Shown piece after piece: positions 10,499-21,644 of a DNA stretch of 64,000 nt. Made by a program: the position numbers and the translations under genes. Origin of the DNA: Chaetomium olivaceum (Eukaryota; Ascomycota; Sordariomycetes; Sordariales; Chaetomiaceae); the NCBI GenBank assembly GCA_039881045.1, contig JAYWVB010000022.1:1-64000 (forward strand), written 5' to 3'. The number at the start of each line of letters is the position of its first letter. The first letter of the stretch is position 1. Below the pieces are notes generated by a model, which did no database searches, was not told the DNA's origin, and saw only the letters and a program-made list of their open reading frames with translations.

Positions 10499-12300
10499 GG
10501 TGATTATGGAGGTAGGTTTGTATGGGGGTATCTGCTTGCGAACTTAAGGGAAATTGTTCTTGCGCAATTGCTAGGTACCTTACCTAGGTATGCAATTGTA
10601 AAATGAATTATAAGTGGAAGGTTTCCTGTAATAATCGATTGGGGAAGGAACAAGCTTCGTTTTTATAAGCAAACCGGAACGTCGGCAGCTTATTGCTTCG
10701 CTGAACAATCCTCTTTCCAACCAACACGAGGTCAGACGTCAAAGGCGGAAACAACAATTCCTCAGGTAGTGCGGATACGAGCAAACCAAACATTGATTAC
10801 ATCATAGCAGTCACGTTGGTTATTCGAAGGAAGGGTTCGGTGACACGGCATGGGATCTGTTGGTAGCTCCGGTCACAGGAGATATCTGAGGGTGGCGTAG
10901 GCTGATGATCCCTCTGGGCTGGGACTGGCCGGGTGAGCCGGGGGTTAACGCTGCTCCAATTGGTGACGTACGGAGTACCTAGTAGATCTCGTGATTTGAG
11001 CGAGTGGGGGTGAATTGAATGAAGTGTCCGTATGAAATGTGAGAGAATTGTGCTCTAATAGTATGTACTACGTAGAGAACTTGGGGGGTCCCGTTGCGTT
11101 TTCAGTTTGTTTTAGGTAAGGTAACTAGTTTACTTCGTAAGAAGAGCATTTCCGGACCGTACGTTAGCCACTGGACCCTATGGACGATATTACATACATA
11201 GCTCCAGGTTGTCATATCATAATATCACCCCACCTCCATTATACCCCTCCCATTCTCTTGGACGGATCTATTAACCTACCCACCTACCTACCTAGTTGAA
11301 TCTCTCAAATCCACCCCTGGCGCGCTCAGTCAGACCCATCTGTTCAATTGAACTAAATTCAATCATCAACAACGCAGTCCAATCTATCATCTAGGAGCTA
11401 ATGAATCACTCAAAAACGCAATGAAGTCCAGATCTACCAACTCATTTTTTTTTCTCGGTCATTTGACTCTCCCTCCTGCGCGCCCTGCCCTCCACCCCCC
11501 GACCCTCCCGGCCCCCTCTAGACCGGCCGCCTGTAGCTGCGGTAGCACGATGGCTGATTAGGTAGGTGCGTTGAGGAATCTCATCGGAGCTGAATTCCAT
11601 TGTGTTTTGGAAGAATTGAGCGACTCGCATACGGCCGCAGCGTCGTATTGGCATGCGCGCGCATTGATTGGAAGTTAGGATTAATCCAATGTCCCAGCGG
11701 CTATTAAGCGACAAGCGTGACGATGTGTCCGGTGACTTCTCAGCTGAGGTCTTAAGGATGTATTGTACGCTTGGATGGAAGACGTGGCATAGACTGTGAC
11801 ATTGGGCTGGGTTAGCGGTGCAAGAACAAGCTGAACAACATCTCTTTGCAGAGGTCTGCGAAAATCACGTAGCATTCGGGCATGCAGCGAGGGCTGGAGG
11901 CTGCAAGAGACCACACACAGCGTGCGCAGCCGCACCATGGGCTTCTGGCCCGCAGATCCGGGCGACGGGATTTACGGGACGGACTCTGAGTAAAATGTGG
12001 ATTACATTTGTCACAAGTGCCCCGACAGTCCAATGTATTCAGCTCCGAACAAGCTGCAGTTGCAAGGAAGCATCGCGCGTGGTTAGATACATGTAGTTAC
12101 ACTAGGTGGGTAGCCGCTGCTGCCGCCGTTGGGGCCTCCAATAGGTATTGGGGAAAAGTACAGGTCTCGGGGGCTCAAAATCAGGCTTATATTGCTCGTC
12201 CCCTTCACTGTTTACTCCGTTCAACCAGAAGACCTTCTCTGAGCACAACGGGACACAGGACAACCGTACATTTCTTCAAGACTTACACCTCCTCTCCACT
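10499..12300. other. Intergenic, about 1.8 kb, no gene seen
   Basis: AT-richer than neighbouring coding DNA, with several CTAGGTA/TACCTAG words, including a short imperfect palindrome around CTAGGTACCTTACCTAGG at 10571-10588. A pyrimidine-rich leader (12190-12300) precedes the next gene. The open frames present have no recognisable homology. Confidence 0.45.
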
Positions 12301-13326
12301 ATGCCTTTCGATCGTACCGGCAAAGAGCCCTTCCACTTTAACCCAGACAAGCTGGGCAAAGTCAAGCCAAAGTTGGCCCAAGCCGAAGGCTACGCCCTCT
12401 CGGTCGACGACTTGCACGATATATTCGGCATTGAGGCCAAATACTTCGGCAAACTCCCCAAGCGCCTGATCGTTCCTGTTCTTGAAGGGAACTGGCAGAC
12501 GGAGAACTGGTATCAAGTCACTGGAAATCTTTACATCGTCGAGCCAGAAGCCTGGGTGCCCCAAGTCTCTCACGGCAAGACCTTGCCCGTCTCAACCTTC
12601 AAGACAACCCGCACCAATAAGCAAGAAACCGCCACAGAGACCAAGTTCGCCGCCAGCGCTTCCGCCAAAGTCAGCATCTCCGCGGGCGGGTCATACAACG
12701 GAGTCATCTTCGAGGCCAAAGCTGAGGCCGAGGCCTCCACCGTGGTGTCCTTCGACTACTCGGTGTTGTCCACGACCAAAGAGACCCTTGAAACCAGTGG
12801 CGTCCAGGGCAACGAGCCCGTCCACCAGCTCTTCGTCTACCCGACACTGCGATGCAAGGTCATCAAGAAGCAACGCATCAACTACACCATCAACGACAGC
12901 AGCGAGGAGCTCAAATGGACTGCCGACAGCTACAAAGAGGGCTACTGGGACGCACACTGGGTGGCAAACAAACGGATGGATGAGATTCGAGGCGGTGTCT
13001 TCCATCCCGTTCCTATGAAGGGGAATGGGCTGGGCCATAAGGCGTCCATCCTTCCTGTGCCCCATGTCACGGCAGCTGGCGAGTTGAATGTCACGACGGT
13101 TATGACCCGCCAGGGCTGGCTTGACTGGTATGTCTACGATCGCGAGTGGCAGACGGTCACAAACAACCAGAAGATTACCCTTGCTGCTCCGGATAATGAT
13201 GTGGCGTTTCAGCCCATGACTACTTGGACTACTATTGTTAGTTACTCACTCCCTTGCATTGCGCTATCCTGTTGTTATTTACTGACAGCGGTGTAGCCTC
13301 CGACCAAGCCTACCAGTGATAAATGA
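12301..13326 (+). CDS. Unassigned protein, possible aerolysin-like beta-pore-forming fold
   Basis: Exons 12301-13236 and 13297-13326 (intron GTTAGT...TAG); 321 residues. The start ATG 12301 opens MPFDRTGKEPFHF. There is no signal peptide, no membrane helix and no catalytic motif. Residues about 115-165 form a long, low-complexity stretch of alternating small/polar and hydrophobic residues (FAASASAKVSISAGGSY, then AEAEASTVVSFDYSV). It is flanked by regular beta-rich sequence and two Trp-rich segments (NWQTENWY, QGWLDWYVYDREW). Such alternating Ser/Thr/Ala hairpins occur in aerolysin/ETX-MTX2-type pore formers. The match is one of pattern, not an identified domain, so the functional call is weak. 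The gene itself is well supported by a 312-codon first exon and clean splicing. Confidence 0.7.
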
Positions 13327-14997
13327 GGGGAGACATCTTGTCAACCCAATGGAAAGGTAAAAGGACTCGGACCTACGTAGTGTTGAGAAGGTCTGGCTTG
13401 GGGGGTATGTTGTGATTTCTCTGCAAGTGCTTGTTGTCTTTTGCTCTATGTTTGATTGGCAATCTAGTGTGACAGTCTTTTAGCTAGTGGTTACATGTAG
13501 TCGCCTTAATCACTGTCTCATTACCTAGGGAGTTTAATTTACATCGATTGCCTCATTATCACAAGTCAACCTCAAACCTGCAATGTCACCTCCACTTACA
13601 TGTAAAGAAAAAGAAATGTATTATAACACAACGAAGTGATTTCATTCCACGATAGCACGATCATACATCATACGTGCCTTATGACACGCTCGCTGCTCAG
13701 ATAAAGTCGCTTTTGATTCGCTGTGAATCCATCTGAGTTTGTCAGGGTATCGATTGCCAAAGACCATTAAAAGAATGAGTCGCCCGAGTCGTTATATTCC
13801 AAAGCCATGTATGTCACCGCCATAACAACTCCCGTAAGACCGAAAAGCAGTTCTGGCCGAGCCGCCCTCGGCGGTTAGCAGACGAGCCAGAACGAGATTT
13901 CTCCAAGTACCGATTACAGCTGCGCCACCACCAACGAAAGATCCCACCGCGCCCATGTGACGTGGGATCTCGGGAATTGAGCAAGTGAAAGCCTCGAACC
14001 CTGCGCCAATGGTACCTGTAAGAATCACCGTGTTGTAGGGTATATCGGGTAATTCCTTTTGGTGTTCAGTTCGTTTATTCCTGGTCAGTTGTTGACTCGA
14101 GCCAACCGCTTGATAACCAAGACTACCTAACCAACATTTTGAAAAAATAGTTCATTCATATCTCGATAGTGAGAGCAGGTCCACGGAACAGAAGTCCAAA
14201 AGTTACCAAGATATCAGTTGGTGCTCTAGCGTTGTCGAGCATTCACATGTACCAAATCTGAATTGAGCCAAGACGCATCAACGTCAGACTACCACAATGC
14301 TAGATAGACCCGGTGGTGGAACACTGACGCCGGAAGTGAATCAATACCAACAAGGGATGCAAATCGGGTACTGTGTATGAGATGTCACACAACCCAAAAG
14401 TCAAAGCAATGCAGCAAAATAACAATCCCCATTCTATGGAAACCCTATAGTATATATACATAAACATTAAGTAGGTAGCATTAACCCCTCCCCCCAAAAG
14501 CCATAGGAGAAGGAGATATTCCACACCACCACCACCGCCACCCCCTTAGGTCAGTCAGATATGTAAGACAACCCCCTCCCCGTCCAAGGTAACTGCAGTA
14601 CCATGTCGAAAAAGAGATTTGTCCCCAATCTCAACCCAACCCAAAAAGGAAAAAAGAAAAAAAAAGACCAAGCAGTAAGTGTATCTATCGCATCCCCCCT
14701 CAAATAAGGAGTGTCATCACGCGCTCGCCCGCCCGCCCACCTATCATCCCCATCATCATCACCGTACGTGTACATGTTTTGGGTAGCACCCCCTTTTCCT
14801 TTCCAGTCTCCAGTCACCGCGAAGACACGGGAAGAGAAGAGAAAAGGGGTGTGTGTGTGTGTGTGTGTAGGAGAGGGAGAAACCAAACCCAAAGAAATAC
14901 CAACCCCAACCCAACCCCAATCCAACCCAACCCAACCGACCCGGAACCGGGCAGGCAGGCAGGCAGGCCGGCAGGGGAAGGAACTGACTGCTCACGC
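13327..14997. other. Intergenic, about 1.7 kb, AT-richer, with a GT microsatellite
   Basis: No credible gene. A minus frame at 13792-14028 is glycine-rich and unassigned; I do not call it. The (GT)10 tract at 14849-14868 lies near the 3' end of the GPI protein gene. Confidence 0.45.
14849..14868. repeat. (GT)10 microsatellite
   Basis: Twenty bases of perfect GT dinucleotide, about 130 bp beyond the stop of the GPI-anchored protein gene. Confidence 0.95.
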
Positions 14998-16869
14998 TCA
15001 AACGAGCACAACAGCCGCGACCAGCCCCGCCAGCAGCGCCACGCCCTTCCCGCCCCTCGCCACGAGCCCATCCGCACCCGCCGTCGCGATAGGCGGCGGC
15101 AGGTAACCGGTGGGTGTCGGGGTGGGGGTAGGCGTCGGCTGGGGGGTGGGCTGCGGCGTAGCGCCGTAGGACGAAGGGCGGGGCCCGCCGGGGAGGCCCG
15201 GAGATGATGAGGGGCTGCCGGGGCCGCCGGGGACGGTGCCCGGGGTGAGGAGGGGCCGGGGCCGCCGGGGACGCAGGAGGCGTCGGGGCTACCCGGAGTG
15301 CATGAGGGGACGGGGCCGCCAGGGACGCAGGAGGCGTCGGGGCTACCCGGAGTGCATGAGGGGACAGGGCCGCCTGGGACGGACGAGGGGCCGGGCTCGC
15401 CGGGGGCGGATGAAGGGCCGGGACCGCCGGGGCCGCCAGGGACGCAGGAGGGGTCAGGGCTACCCGGAGTGCATGAGGGGACAGGGCCGGCTGGGACGGA
15501 TGAGGGACCGGGCTCGCCAGGAGCGGACGAAGGGCCAGGCCCGCCGGGCGTTGAGGGGCCGGGGCCGCCAGGGACGCAGGAGGCGTCGGTGCTACCCGGG
15601 CGCATGAGGGGACGGGGCCGCTTGGGACGGATGATGAGCCAGGTTCGCCGGGAGCGGATGAAGGACCAGGCTCGCCGGGAGCGGACGAAGGGCCAGGCCC
15701 GCCGGGAACAGTGCCAGGGGACGAGGGGCCTGGGCCGCCTGGGACGCCGCTGCCGGGAACGGTGACCAAGGTCGGGATGATGATGGTGGTGGGCGGGAGC
15801 GGGGTCGAGGTCCAGACTGTTTCGGTGGCTTCGACGATGACGGTCGAGTAGCCGGTGACGGTTTCTTGCTCTGTGACCGGCACGTTGACTGTCACGGGGA
15901 CGTGCTCGGTGACGGTCACGGGCACGATGTCTGTTACGGTGTGGACGTCGGTGTTGGTGAGGGTGATGCTGCGGTTGGGTTAGTGAATTGGTGGTTGGAT
16001 AGGGTATGGGAAGGAGGGCTTACGTGTCGGTTTGTGTGATCTTGACGGTGGAACCTTCAATCACAGTGGTGTAGGTGGTGACGGGGCAGGTAACCTGGGT
16101 TTCATGTTAGCCGATATCACTTGCTGTTACTGATGAGCAAAAGACATACCGTCGTGTAGACATCGGTCGTCTCGTACTCAGTCGCGACGGATGTGGTGTA
16201 GATGGTCTCGGTCTCCTGGACCTTGGTGACAACAGTCGAGGTCGAGGTCCAGGTGATCTCCACCGTCGAGCCATCGACGACCTTGGTCTCGGTCACAGGG
16301 CACAGCTCGGTGAGGGTGGTGTAGACAACTGCAAGCCACGTTAGCAACTGTAGATAGACAGCTTCAAGTGATCAGGGCTGACTTACCCTTGTCAGTCGAC
16401 TTGGTTACCGGGGGCGCCGTCTTGGTGATGACAATGGTGGTGGGGACGGTTGTCTTGACCGTGCTGGTCGTGGTGTAGGTGGTTGTGTAGGTGTTGCCGG
16501 GCTGGTCGTGGGTCTCGGTGACGGGGCAGAGGGTGGTGTAAGTGGCAATCACCTTGGTGGTGACGGTCTCGCAGTCGTCATCCTTACCGCCGCCACCACC
16601 ACCACCGCCGTAGCCGCCGCCGCCGCCACCACCACCACCACCGTAACCGCCGCCGCCGCCGCTACCGCCGTGTGTCCACCACCGCCGCCACCGTACTCGC
16701 CGCCACCACCACCGCCATATTCACCGCCGCCGCCACCACCACCACTGTGGCCACCACCTCCACTGCCGTGGCCGTATGTTCTACCGACTAGTCCCCGGTC
16801 TTTCCTGAACGGGATGTTGGCCGTGAGGGCCGTGGCCGCGAGGGCCAGGATGGAAAGTGCTGCTCTCAT
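14998..16869 (-). CDS. Repetitive GPI-anchored cell-wall/mucin-like protein, three frame breaks
   Basis: Start ATG 16869 with signal peptide MRAALSILALAATALTA. Next come a poly-Gly/Tyr region (GEYGGGGGG units), then Thr-rich repeats built on TYTTLCPVTET / VVYTTLTELCPVTET / VTCPVTTYTTV (each about 45-55 residues with TT[CIV]TxT motifs), interrupted by three introns (donors GTAAGT near 16386, GTATGT near 16148, GTAAGC near 16023). A Gly-Pro-Ser-rich tandem region (PGGPGPSSAPGEPGPSS and PSCTPGSPDASCVPGGP units) follows, then a PTPTPTP stretch and a hydrophobic tail (GVALLAGLVAAVVLV) ending at stop 15000-14998, the shape of a GPI attachment signal. Three single bases appear missing, near 16669-16678, 15594-15602 and 15238-15245, so the uncorrected frame gives nonsense Ala/Pro sequence. 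It is most likely a cell-surface structural or adhesive glycoprotein. It lacks a CFEM or enzymatic domain. Confidence 0.72.
15236..15760. repeat. Coding tandem repeats (Gly-Pro-Ser region)
   Basis: Imperfect tandem copies, for example gctacccggagtgcatgagg at about 15290, 15341 and 15461, and gggctcgccgg-type units. One copy (15592-15608) is a base shorter than its siblings, which is where the reading frame slips. Confidence 0.9.
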
Positions 16870-19800
16870 TATGTATGTGTGGCCGGTCTGCTGGAAACAA
16901 CTGGCTTTGTAGTGAGGAGATATTAAAAGTGATCTGGTGTGGGCCCAGGATCTTCAGGCACGAGGGCGGGTTGGGAGCGAGGGTCTGGAGAAAACCTTAG
17001 CGAATGGTTTGGTGGTCGGGAGAACCCAGGAAGCCGGCGATGAGGAAGCAGGATGGGGAGAAGAGGGCAAGCAGACCATCCGGGAGGCGGGATGTTTATA
17101 CACCACAAGCAAGCAAGTGCCCACCCTGGGCAGAGGACCTCGAGAGCGAGATAGGGTGTGGTACAGCGGGGTTGGGATGACATCTTGCCGGTGTCCAACA
17201 ACAGCAGCTTGAGACAAATCCCATCTAGGCTGCATGAAGCTGGGCCATGGTACTTCGTAGGAGGGCAGGGGGGGGGGATCAGAGGAATCGGAGCCGAGGA
17301 TTGGGCGTGTCCGGGAATCGCGAGGTTGGGCAGACGCCCCCAGCTGTGAGACCGAAGCGGAAGCTGGTCCAAGACCGACGGCGGCGTGCATGCATAGAAC
17401 CGTGCCCACCAGTTGGCCCCAGCCAGGCCCGTTGTTGGCCGTGCAGGAAGTACACAGGAGGAGGCGAACAACATCCCGACTGTCAGATTCCGGCACCGGT
17501 CGAGTGTATTTCGTACATGTCGTGGAGATGGATGGTCAACCCCGGGAAGGTCCTGCATCCACCGGCCTGTCCGTCCAACCTCTCCACCGCAGCACCTCCC
17601 AGTCCTCCCTCCAGAAGAGACTCCTTCAGGGCATGGCGCAGTCGTAACGTAACAGAGCTGACTCCCGATTTACCCAGGCAATAGCTAACTAACACTCTGT
17701 GACCGTTTGCTGTTTCAAGCTCTTGAGAAGGGCGGCACAGGCGGTGGCTCACTGAATTCAGACTGCTTGTGTAAGTGCGTGCCTCACTCCTCACTGCTCG
17801 CCCCCCCCACACCCCCCATGCCACAAAACTGACAGCAGAAAACGGGGTGTGGCCTGTCTAGCTGAGGCTTGTTTTTACTGCAGTTCCCTGTAACTAGGTA
17901 GTTTCCGATGTCCTATGAGGGGAATAAAGAAAGATCGCGGCCCACCCATCATCGATCAGTGGTCGGCTCTGTCTCGGCTGCGTGTGTTGTTCCTGGAAAT
18001 GCATGAAATGTCGAAACTCACGTCAATGAGTTAACGTTAGCGTGGTGGAGCGGGTGGTGGACATGCACCCCTGAAAAGGCGAGGGAGCTGAGTGGTTGTC
18101 CTGCCCAGCACGCCGCAAGCGGGTACCCCCGAACCCTGCCAATGACGCCGGCTTTTGGTGATAAGCTTGCCAAGCATATGTGCCCCTCGTTGGTGTTCCT
18201 TAGCTTGGTTTGACGTGTTTCCAGCTCTGTCCAGAGACCACAATGTTGACCGGCCCGATGGTTGACCTTCTTTTTTGGCGGAGTCAATTGGGGGTTCCTA
18301 ATCTAGGAAACAACAGTGCCGCTTTTCTCGCCTCGTCGGCAATCGCCAACAAGAAAGCAAGTGTAACTTCAGCTTGTTCGATTTTGGGGTCGCCGCGAAC
18401 GCCCAGTGTCGAGAATATTGGAATTTGCTGATGTGCTGGGAAAACGGAAACCTACCTCTCATGTCCTTCAGTGTAGTGTAGGTACTGTACGCTAGTCTGA
18501 TGTTGTGACGACCAGCGGGCGACGTACCGGTAGGGTCTGGTCTGGGGAATGTTGTCCAGACTGTAGCCCATTCAACGACGTACCAACCACGGCCAGCCCT
18601 TTCAAAGGGTCGATCGACCGCTCCCCGCCGCCACTGGCGACCTGGGGAGAGCTCGGGAGGGTTGCGTTGCCCGGTCACCCTGTCCAGCCCGTCCAGCCCG
18701 TCGATCAACTGCCCTTACCATGGGCCGAGAACGCAGCTATTCTCTCCAAAAAGAAGAATAAAAAGCAAGGTCGGTCTGCAGGCTGGCCCGTGGGCTGGGA
18801 AACTCCCGCAGTCACCCGTGCGATCTGCATTTTCGGCGGTCTGACGTGGAGGCAGCTCCGGCCGGAGAAGACGAAAACTAAGGAATTGGACCTCTCAGAG
18901 GAGAGAAGCACTGAGAAGCTAACCTGCAACCCACCGTAATCCATTTGGCAGGGACGGACTTCGATATTAAAAAAGACAGAGCAAAGCTGCACTCATGCAA
19001 TCACTCCTTCCTTAAGGGGTCGGTTGCTGTTAGGTTGCAACGTCCCATACTTTCTAATTTTCTGTGAAGCAATTGGGTTTATTTCTTATTGCTGATCGAT
19101 GTTGTGCTCGACACCAGATCGCATCATGGACGATGTTGAGACCCAGGACATCCATGCCAAGGTCATTAAGTCATGGAGTCATTCATGTACATACAGAGGA
19201 ACAGAACAGAACCATGTCTCGATGGCAACCGGCGGGTGGTGGGGCAGCCCTGCATACCGATCCCGATCGCGCGGTCTGGGGGGGTCGGATGTGTTTGCCA
19301 AGCGTTACCATCCCACAACCTCGTCGAATCTTCCGTCCCTCCGCTCGCTCCCTCGGAATTGAGAGCTTGAACCCCGGGTGCCGGCGCAAGCGCCCGCCGT
19401 GGCACCTCCGAGGCTCCAATCCAGCGGGCATCCAGCACGCGAGCAGGCAATTGAGGTCCGAGTGAACACAGCATCATTCTACCATGGTATTATCCCGCGG
19501 TTGCCCTCTGCAAACATGGCCACGACGAGGTTCGTGTTTGTGTCCGTTAACCGAGCACCGGTCGGCAATTGGCTTACCACGGACGGCCTGCGGTTCCCTC
19601 CTACCCGACTGGCTGTTGTTCATGAGCGTTGTAGAATCGACGAGGACCATTGCAAAAGCCTGCCCGAGTCCCTCGCTGGTGCTCGGGACACAAGACGACC
19701 TGGTTCTATCTCACTGTCCAGCAACATAAAATCTTTGTCTGACGGCGTTTCAGCCTATTCGGGGGGGAACATTGCCGTTCGCGTCTACCTTATGCGCCGT

Positions 19801-21644
19801 AAAAGAGGTTGAACACCTCGAAATAACTTGCTTAGGTACTTGAGATAGCAGCCAGGCCCGTTTCTGACGACCTCCCGAAGATCGGTGGGTACTGGACGTA
19901 CCCGCCTTGTGGGTCCAACTCAGACCCCTGCACAGGCAACCCAACCCGGAAGCCAACCATCCTTTCCCCCCCACGACATTGGTCAAAGCTTCGAAGTTCG
20001 AACTCGAGCTTCACGTAACCCCAACAACAACCAGCCCCTTCCGCAGCAGAGCTCTGGAAGCTCAAGATGGCCTTCTCCCGGCCCAGTACCCCTCGCGGCC
20101 TTTCACACGGCCATCTTCCGGCAGTGCGAAGTTTCTGAATTTACGGCCCCAGAAGTGCCAGCCTACGGGATTTTTGTTACCGCGACAAGCTGACTGACAG
20201 ACCGGGTATTCGGCATCTTACAGTTGCGAGGGCAGATCGATTGTGATAACATGGAAATCATGATGCAATCGCATCCCTTCGTGTCTTCCAGACCGTTGCC
20301 GATCTCCTCTGCCCTGAGAGGTTCCGAGAATTCTGCTGCCGTCCCACCCGACAACTGGGTGGTTGGTTCAGGTTGGCACCGACAGGCAGCTCACCACTCG
20401 CCACTCACCCGAGGCTTGAGCCTCAACGGTGCTGCATACCCCTCCTTCAATTGCGAGACACCATTTCAGTCTCGCGTGGAGGAAGTGTTGATCTCATAAT
20501 ACGACTGTACAATACGATGGTGTATGCTATGGTGTAATATTACTGCTGGTGGGCCATCAGGCACACCCAGGCAGTCGGGATCTCGTCCCCTCGCGCCACC
20601 CCGCGCCGCCCTCAGAATTTCAATCGGCACCAGCTTAGCGCTATTTGCGTTCACTCGCCATCCGAGTAACCGTACGTGCCGTGCTTCGTACCGGATCGGG
20701 AAATACCTTGCTGTAGGGCCTCAGCTGGCGGCCACATTCCCACGCTCTGTAACTAACGGTATCATGCATGGGGGCTGGGAAGCGCAGAGATAACCCGTGG
20801 CCGACTGTCGAGGCCAGCGCCAGCCACATTTCAGATGTTTCACAACCTGATGCTATACTAGGAAGTTAGTGGTTATTCTTATGTGAGCAATATGTTTTGC
20901 TGATCAACGCCATTCTTCCAGCCACCGGGGAACATGGTACCCAAGAACCATGCACCATACTGCAGCTATGCAGTAAGATATCGATCATAGATGAGAGACG
21001 GCAACTCGTTCTGACGAGCTGCTGTTGTGTTAACTGGCGTCCGTCCGGCACATTCTCGGCTTCTCCCTCGCTCTCGACCGTTCACACCGTCTTCCGAGGT
21101 GGGTGTACAAACTGTTCAAACTTCAAAGCAATGCCGAATTCGAATTTCGAATGCTCACTGACCTCTTCCCCCAATGCCAGTTCTCCTCGACTATACAGTA
21201 AAGATTTAGAGACGGATTCTTGAGTAACAACTTTGAAGTAGAGTGCCGCTCCAGCAGATTTGACGAAGCACACGACCACAAATCAAAGCTTGAGGAGCGC
21301 GATAGGTGGTGTTCCGGGGTATTCAACATTGCAATTCGGCGCTGCCACTCTGCCCGCCTGACTACCTGGAACAAGTGTTTTGGGATTTGTATCAATCATA
21401 GAAAAAATGAAGCACCTCTTGTAATTTAAGGTCCTGCCTTGGAAAGAAGTCAAGACTCGAGAAGGTGTTTGGCTCTTACACATGAATTGACCAATCAACA
21501 CCGGCGCCTCGATAAGAAGCCGAAAACGCGGGGGAGGGGTAATTAACACCACTCAAGGTTTTTTTTTCTAGCGCCGGCCGCGGAGAGAAGAGACAAGATG
21601 CTGCTGGGCAGAGGACGACCGATTCGACTCGACCCAACGTGAAG
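16870..21644. other. Largest gene-free stretch, 4.8 kb
   Basis: Between the GPI protein start and ADE5,7. I examined both strands; open frames are at most about 210 codons, overlap in several frames, lack signal peptides or known motifs, and no chain of splice sites joins them. A G10 run lies near 17268-17277. No tRNA or 5S gene was seen. The last few hundred bases are presumably the ADE5,7 promoter. The content remains unexplained and could include a non-coding transcript or a decayed element. Confidence 0.45.

Noticed and set aside
13792..14028. 78-codon minus frame with hydrophobic stretch
   Set aside because: No upstream promoter logic, no splice partners and no homology; too short to call.
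19980..20005. B-box-like gttcgaactc, possible tRNA
   Set aside because: No A box, no cloverleaf pairing or acceptor stem nearby.
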